The notes below the pieces were generated by a model. It made no database searches. It saw nothing but the letters and a program-made list of their open reading frames with translations, and was not told the DNA's origin. 64,000 nt of DNA from contig NC_081413.1 of the NCBI RefSeq assembly GCF_030272615.1, positions 555,669,136 to 555,733,135 on the forward strand, written 5' to 3'. Source of the stretch: Cryptomeria japonica. Lineage: Eukaryota; Streptophyta; Pinopsida; Cupressales; Cupressaceae. Every line of letters starts with the position of its first letter. The stretch's first letter is position 1. Position numbers and translations under genes: made by a program. Of the stretch, positions 57,647-64,000 are shown piece by piece.

Positions 57647-60298
57647 TGTGAGGCCCTACCCCGATTCAGTTTGACATTTTCAGTTATTTGCATATTGAGA
57701 CTATTATGGTTGCTTTACTTTATGCATTATGGACTTAGAACTTATATGATCCCATGATTTGGATCACACTGACACTTGTTGATGCTTTATTTCATGCATG
57801 ATGATTATGAAACTTTAGATATGATTTCTAGAATAGAATTATATTATGATGGTGTATGTCATTATTGGAAATTTGCAGGATTTTATTTTGATGAAAGAAA
57901 ATGATGCTTATTTATGAATGGTTCAATTTTGGGAAATTATGTTAATTGTTTATGTGAAATTGAATTTGAAACCAAATGAGGTATTGAATTATTGTTGCCT
58001 AATGTATGAGTGTTGATTTGCAATGGAATCCATGTATTTGATTATGAATAATTGTGATTATTTGGAGTTACTAATGTGTTAATTGAGATGCGCAGGAAAA
58101 TTATCCATGTGACCATGGAATTTAATGGAGAATCAAGCCTAGACCAATGTGCGTTTGTTAAGCCGGGAGTTGTCTATTTGGAGAGACAACACCCCTCCCC
58201 TTGTAATGTATTTTATTTGTGATGTGTATAATGCTTGAGTGTAAAATTTAATTTATATGTAATTATGTAGTCCTTCAAGAGACCAATTTTCCATGTGTGA
58301 TTTTTATATTGTATTTTTGTTGTGTCACTTGACACATGTGCTGATTAAGTGTCATTGATGTTGACTTGTCTCTTGGAGGGAGTTTTGTTTCTACCAAAGC
58401 CAATTCAAAAACATGAGTGTGGTCCCAAATTTGTCTTGGGTAGGGAGTCATGGGAGTGGTCAACTCATGCTTGACCCGTAGGTAAACTTCAGTGGAGTTT
58501 CCAAAGGGTTTAATGGACTCCTAGGGTAAGTTTTTAGGCTTTTCCAAAGGTCCTAAGGGTATACCTATGGGTTAGGGGTGTTTTGCAACATGTGGCTTCT
58601 CCCATGTGACTACGAAGTCACTTCAAAAAGTGATAATTCCAAGATGCACGAAAATTGAACTTAGAAAGTTCTCCCTAGGATAGAGAACCTTCCCTTTAGG
58701 AGTTAAACTCTCTTCCCCATCCTCTTCCACCTTTTCCCTTTCCAATTTGAGTAATGTGCAAGAGTTTGGGAAGGGCAACCAATGGGAACTCACACCTCAC
58801 CCAAGGGGTTGGGAAGTGTGTGAGAGGCCTTCTTAGGCAAGAATTTGAAAACTTAGTGAGTAATCACCCACTCTCCTCTCTTGGAGATTTTGCTTGTTTT
58901 GAAAAAACTAGTAGGAGTTGGCATTTTTAGTGGAATTTTGGGAGAAAAGATAGTGGAAATTGGGCAGCTCATCCCCAACTAAAGTTAGCAAACCTTTTGG
59001 CAAAATAAGGTTGGTTACTCCCTTCTTTTGATAATTTGTGTTGTTTTGTGAAATGAAAGAGTTGTTTGTAAGATTGTGCTTATGAAGTTTTTGGTTGAAG
59101 TTAATATGTGTAGTTTTCCTTTCTATGTATTTGTTTGTGTTTCTTGTGGTTTTTGGGAGTGTCCAAGATCTCCTATCCTTGGGAGGGTAGGAAGATCTTG
59201 GGGTGGAAGGAGTTTGACAGCCATGGGTGAGAGGCTCTCCTTATGGAGAGTGTTCTCAAGGGAGTCCTTGGTGACCCTTGATGCATAGCCATGTGTATGC
59301 ATTTGGGGGTCATAAGGGGAGCATATATGGCCTTGAGCCTTTTGGGGGGGCATAAGGTTTGTGAAAGTATTTGGGTTGCATTGTGTTGCCATGAGGTGGC
59401 TAATGTAGTATTGTTTTTTTGGCATGCATTCTCCCCATTGGTACTTGGTCCACTTCCACCCATGGAAGAGTCACCATGAAAGTGGTGAATGTGTAGCTTG
59501 GGAAGGGATATTTGTATGTAAATGTGTTTCTATGTTTGTTGTGGGGTTTGTATGTGTGTAACCCGTCTAGTGCTTGGTTCTCCAAGCTCGGGGGTGGCTT
59601 CTAGTAAGCCTAGGCTGGGAGGTGAGCTTCCCATGGTCAAAATATGTTTTAATGCAGGTTGCATGGGAATGGGAAAAGATGGATTAAAGAGCTATGTGGC
59701 TGATTTTTGTTGCAGAAAAATGTTTAAAAGATAGGGAAGAAATGGAAGCATTCAATGTTGTAGTATTTTCCTTCAAAAAAAAAGTTGTATTATTTTTAAG
59801 TAACTATGTAGAGAAATATATTGTAGGGTGTTCAACCCATATGTATTCAAGATTATTTTTGTGTACATGAAATTACTTGATATCTACTTGATAATGAAAT
59901 ATTTGTTGCTTTCTATCCCTATTTCTAGTAGTTGCAAATGAAAAAGTAATGTATTAGATTTTACGAAAATTTTTATGTTGCAAAGGAATAGTAAATGCAT
60001 TTTATTTTACATGTATTCTGCAAATAGATGAAAACTAAGTTGCTGTAAATTTAAATGAAAACAGTCCATTATTTATCTATTTAATGCTGCCAAGAAATTT
60101 ATAAAAAAGTCTTTTAAAGTTGATGTTATTGCAGAAATTAAAACTGATTAAAATAGTTCCTTTCTTTCAAAAGAATATTTAGCTTTTAATATTTATTACC
60201 TTTAGATGTTGTTTGGACAAACTGGTTTTAGATACAGTTCTGATAATATTTTAAAACAGCAAGAAAATCTGGCAATCTTGTTAATCCAGTCCTTTTAA

Positions 60299-60299
60299 A

Positions 60300-60330
<31 letters not shown>

Positions 60331-60448
60331 TATATTTAACCATTAAGAATCATTTAAGAAGAATCTGTTTTTTTTTTTTAAAAAGAAATAATACTTTTCC
60401 AGATCTGATATTACCCAAAAAGGAGGAGTAAACTGATACTATGATTAA

Positions 60449-60505
<57 letters not shown>

Positions 60506-60588
60506 TTTACAACAAACTGCCAGTTTCAAACAAAGAACCTGAGATATTTCTTTTTACCAAATTATATTATATATATATATATAAATAA

Positions 60589-60623
<35 letters not shown>

Positions 60624-60708
60624 TATGTATATATATATATATATAAATATATATATATTTATATATATATATATATATATATATAAATATATATATATTT
60701 ATATATAT
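60299..60708. repeat. TA microsatellites in the element 4 LTR (first cluster)
   Basis: Pure or nearly pure (TA)n at about 60299-60337 and 60450-60501, and compound TA/TAAA tracts at 60567-60708. These are prone to slippage and cruciform formation. Confidence 0.9.
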
Positions 60709-60769
60709 CCTAATGCTATTTAAAAATTATTATAAAAAAAAAAACTGAATGCTTTAACACCGGGCGAAA

Positions 60770-61070
60770 TCGTTTAACACAAAAAAAGGGGCACCAGGGT
60801 TTGTGCGGGCCGCAGCTCCCGGGGACGGGCGGCCGCAGCCTGCGGCTCCCCGCAGCCTGCGGGCGGCGACGCCGCAGACTACGGGAACCGCAGCCTGCAG
60901 CGGCAGCGTCCGCAGTAGCGGCGCCCCCGCGTTGCAGGTCCCTCGTCCTGTACTTCCCGTCCGCAAACCCTCGGCGCTGTTAAAAGGAGACGTCGCGGTT
61001 CTGGTTCTCTTACCGCTTGGCCCTCTCATTTCCCACTCCGCCCGTCTCTTTCTCTCCACGCCGTGACCTC
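60770..61070. promoter_or_regulatory. CpG-rich island in the element 4 LTR
   Basis: About 300 bp is strongly GC-rich between (TA)n tracts. It has perfect inverted words CCGCAGCCTGCGG at 60833-60845 and 60850-60862 and a related one near 60890, then GACGTC and a TTAAAAGG word near 60980. It may be the U3/R promoter zone of the LTR. The many CpG and CCGCAG sites indicate little methylation-driven decay. Confidence 0.55.
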
Positions 61071-61162
61071 CAAAACAAAATAAAAAAAAAGAAACTTCGC
61101 CCAAAAACAAGTTAGGCCATGAACACAAAAAAGAAAGAGAAAGAAAAGTTTGGGCATAAGCG

Positions 61163-61201
61163 TGTTCACCCTAACCCTAATCTTCGGGTTAGGGCAACAC
61201 T
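61163..61201. repeat. Inverted repeat made of CCCTAACCC / GGGTTAGGG
   Basis: GTGTTCACCCTAACCC pairs with GGGTTAGGGCAACAC around a TAATCTTC loop. Only a telomere-like word in a hairpin, not a telomeric array. Confidence 0.65.
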
Positions 61202-61280
61202 CTCAGGCTTAATAAACACGTGAGATCTATTTTGTATGGGGTTTATAACAAGTTATTAAATGATATAATATAAAAATAGT

Positions 61281-61283
<3 letters not shown>

Positions 61284-61369
<86 letters not shown>

Positions 61370-61643
61370 ATATATATATATATATATATAAACTATGTGC
61401 ATAGATGATTATATATAAACTTATATATATAAATGTGCATATATGTATATATATTTAGATATATATACATATACATACATATATATATAGATATATAGGT
61501 AGTCGTAAAATAAAAATTGTTTAAAAAAAAAAAAGAGGAAATGTAAAAGTGAAATTTAAACCCCACCCCCCCCCACTTCTTTTGGGAATACATCCATAAT
61601 CAGAGTATTTAAATAGATAACTATGTAAAAATGTATATAAAAA

Positions 61644-61699
<56 letters not shown>

Positions 61700-61716
61700 T
61701 ATATATATATATACAT
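61284..61716. repeat. TA microsatellites in the element 4 LTR (second cluster)
   Basis: Long (TA)n at about 61284-61392, compound TA/CATA tracts at 61420-61500 and (TA)n with a CACACA interruption at 61648-61716. Peptides read from them are low-complexity artefacts. Confidence 0.9.
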
Positions 61717-62336
61717 GTAAGTAGAATTGTATTGATTTTTTTTAATCTGAATTAATATAGTTAGGTATAAAGTTAAGTTTGGAATACTGTTGTGTAATAC
61801 TGGGCTTATGTAGAGAAATTTCATAAGAGGGGTTTTAATGATTAGGTAAATTAGAAAAAAAAAAAAATGGGATAAACCATTAAGTTCTTGTAGGGCCAAG
61901 AGGGCCAAATCAAGTAAAAGATTATAAAGTGAATTTTAAATATAGATGTTTCAAATTAAATAAAATGTTTTAAAATTACCAGGATAATTAAATTAGGAAT
62001 CCTAGTGGATTAGGTAGATAAATAAGAATAATTTTAAAAGGGTATATGGTCAAGATTAATTCGCCATTTTGGAATGTTAATTATTTATTAATGAAGCTTA
62101 GTGGATTTCCGTTTTGGGAGAAATCTTAGTTCATTGATAACTTAGTTACCCTCTCTTCCTAAATTGGATTTAATTACCTGACTGACTCAAACATAGCTAT
62201 GACCTGACCCAAAATGCATTATTTATTTAAGTTAATCGCACTAAGTTGCATTATTTTAATTTAGTTAGTCGATAATTAGTTAAGTATTTAAAAAAAAAAA
62301 AAATCCGTTCGTGCCCTAAAGTTGGGCATGACATTT

Positions 62337-62348
62337 TGGTATCAGAGC
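62337..62348 (+). promoter_or_regulatory. Element 4: primer binding site (initiator Met tRNA)
   Basis: TGGTATCAGAGC is the classic complement of the plant initiator methionine tRNA 3' end, placed three bases after the LTR. Confidence 0.92.
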
Positions 62349-62501
62349 AAGGTTGCCAACACTAGGGAACCTTACTCCATTACATTTCGCTACAATTATT
62401 TAATTAATTTAAGATTGTATTCAATTTTATTTTTGAACTAGCTAAAATATTTTCTCCTAAAATAGTTATTTATTTCATTTTATTTTATTTTCTTAAAAAG
62501 G

Positions 62502-63880
62502 ATGCCTCCAACTACGCGACAAGCTCGCAAACGTGGTAGAGGCCCTAGGCGTGCACGCATGGCACGCGAAGAGATCATTAGGGAGGAATCGGTTCAGGAA
62601 GTGAACCCAGCAGCTCCCGAGCAACCAGTTGACCCAAACCAAGACATCTTGGTAGCCCTTCAGAACCTGATTGGATTAGTACAGGATAGGCTTCCAGCAG
62701 CAGACCATAATGTTGAAAACCAGAACTCAGGAAGTCATAGAACAGTAGAACGGGAACGGAGTAGGAGTCCACCTCCTAATCCCGTGGAGAGTCAGGCTGG
62801 GCATGAGCCCGAACCCATTCACCTACCAGCACCACCTCCAGCCGTAGGCCAGTGTATATTGAGAGGGCACGTAGAGATCCAGGGGATCTAATCAGAGAGG
62901 TTATGCGACTTCAGCCACCATCATTTGGAGGATCTACCGACGGGGTAGAGGTAGAGGCATGGCATTTAAGCCTAGATAGGTGCTTTGCATTGCGCTCTTA
63001 TGAGAGCAATCTAAAAGCACGTGCAGCGGTTCACCTATTGCGAGGAACAGCCTCCACATGGTGGAGACAGGAAGAATATAAGTGTGGCTTAGAGATAGAG
63101 ACCCTCACTTGGGAGATTTTCACAGAGAGATTCAGGGAGAGGTATCTATCAGAGCATTTCAGACAGCGTAGGGTGGATGAGTTTCATGACCTCCAGCAGA
63201 AGGGTATGTCAGTGACACAGTACGAGAACAAGTTCTTTGAACTATTGCCTTATGTAGACTACCTGAAAGATGAAAAGCTTCTCGTCAACCGATTTATCAG
63301 AGGATTGAATTCCGGCATAGCAGGACCAGTGAGAATGGCCGCTCCAGGGAGCCTCCGGGTTGCCGTGGAGAAGGCTTTGATAGCCGAGGAGATTCAGGCC
63401 AGACCACATGACTCGAAGGATCGGTTTCAGAACCGTAACCCTTCACCACAGACTTATGGGTTTCAGAAGCCCCATTGGAAAGGTAACAACAGGCACTCAT
63501 CGGGGTTCTCCAAACCCCCTCCTCCACAGCAGTCACAGCAAAACCAGAGGCAGAAGCCTCCGCAGAATCAGCAGGGCACAAAGCCCAAGCAGTGGCAGTC
63601 ACAGAGTCAGAGGCGAGATCAGAAATCTCAGGCCCCTTACACACCTCCGGCTAGGACTCAGCAGTCCTCTAGAGGTGGGTATAATGGTTCTAGTAGGACA
63701 GGGGGACAGTCTTTCTCCAGACCACAGGGAGTACAGTTTCAGGCACGAGGCCCTTGCTTCACATGTGGAGCCATGGGACACATAGCGAGAGAGTGTCCTC
63801 AGGGTCAGATGACAGGAAATCAGAGGATGGCAGCATCAGAGCCGACAGTTGGGGACATGGGCAAGTCCCACAGAGTCTTC
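62502..63880 (+). pseudogene. Element 4: gag
   Basis: It begins MPPTTRQARKRGRGPRRARM, a basic start typical of plant Ty3 gag. The capsid-like domain at about 62900-63420 contains ASTWWRQEEY, FTERFRERYL, GMSVTQYENKFFELL and LVNRFIRGLN. A Q/P/R-rich linker precedes the zinc knuckle CFTCGAMGHIARECP near 63755-63800. About one break is present in the visible part. Confidence 0.88.
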
Positions 63881-64000
63881 GCAGCGGTTGACAACCGCCA
63901 GGCAGAGCATCAGGCCACGGTTATTGAGGTAGCAGGTATGATCAGAGGTAGCAGTGTATCTATATTATTTGATTCAGGAGCTACTGATTCTTTTATATCT
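63881..64000 (+). pseudogene. Element 4: start of aspartic protease (cut by window end)
   Basis: VSILFDSGATDSFIS at the extreme right holds the D-S-G-A active site of retropepsin. The domain continues beyond the window. Confidence 0.8.

Larger units (their letters stand above)
57647..62333 (+). repeat. Element 4: 5' LTR (about 4.7 kb)
   Basis: It begins TGTGAGGCCCTACCCC and ends GTTGGGCATGACA, TG...CA ends, three bases before the primer binding site. The right edge is firm. The left edge is inferred from the TG start and could move if an unrelated repeat lies inside. It contains several TA microsatellites and a CpG-rich island. Apparent ORFs within (for example 59076-59288) have no domains. 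Confidence 0.65.
57647..64000 (+). mobile_element. Element 4: Ty3/Gypsy retrotransposon, probably Tekay-like chromovirus (5' part)
   Basis: A very long 5' LTR is followed by an initiator-Met-type primer binding site, gag with a CCHC zinc knuckle and the start of the protease; the rest lies right of the window. The PBS, gag style and long LTR fit Tekay/Del elements rather than Tat. The visible coding part looks close to whole, with about one break, and its base composition is much less AT-rich than the older elements, suggesting a younger insertion. Confidence 0.85.

Noticed and set aside
59076-59734. Several ORFs of 60-100 codons on both strands in the element 4 LTR
   Set aside because: They overlap each other on opposite strands, have no domains and lie in LTR sequence with a locally higher GC content, where open frames arise by chance.
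61393-61908. Reading frames rich in Tyr-Ile across the TA microsatellites
   Set aside because: They are translations of (TA)n and T-rich runs with no domain or conservation.

Overview
The window looks like nuclear DNA of a seed plant, most probably a gymnosperm. It is AT-rich and dominated by plant-type Ty3/Gypsy elements with long leaders and long LTRs. It also has a plant L1-type LINE carrying an RNase H domain, a MITE, a satellite array and a single recognisable host gene, an intron-rich NLR immune receptor whose N-terminal domain is unlike the common angiosperm CC or TIR types. The lineage call is an inference from this mixture. No ribosomal, tRNA or bacterial-type genes were seen.

Layout. 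1-13795: element 1, a minus-strand Ty3/Gypsy element of the Tat lineage with a 5' LTR (LTR-A) at 12315-13795; its 3' LTR lies left of the window. 13796-26253: element 2, a related minus-strand Tat element with a different LTR (LTR-B, 25083-26253); its 3' end is also left of the window. 26254-36503: the 3' part of element 3, a plus-strand relative of element 2, ending in LTR-B at 35412-36503 and carrying an antisense plant-mobile-domain-like ORF in its tail. The junctions are best explained by three-level nesting: element 1 inside element 2 inside element 3. 37074-37459: a Harbinger/Tourist-like MITE flanked by TTA. 37780-45963: a full-length but decayed L1 LINE bounded by a 12-bp target-site duplication. 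46252-52449: a seven-exon NLR gene on the minus strand with one apparent single-base frameshift. 54709-57168: a 220-bp satellite array built from palindromic words. 57647-64000: the 5' LTR (about 4.7 kb, with TA microsatellites and a CpG-rich island), initiator-Met primer binding site, gag and protease start of element 4, probably a Tekay-like chromovirus, running off the right edge.

How parts work together. The Tat elements share the order small upstream ORF, gag, protease, G-patch, acidic spacer, reverse transcriptase, RNase H, second RNase H, integrase. They also carry arrays of a short TTAGCGC-type motif in the leader. In element 3 the same motif, in the same orientation relative to the downstream ORF, also precedes the antisense ORF. 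The NLR gene is the only likely host function; the LINE sits just downstream of its stop codon and TE-like debris fills its 3-kb third intron.
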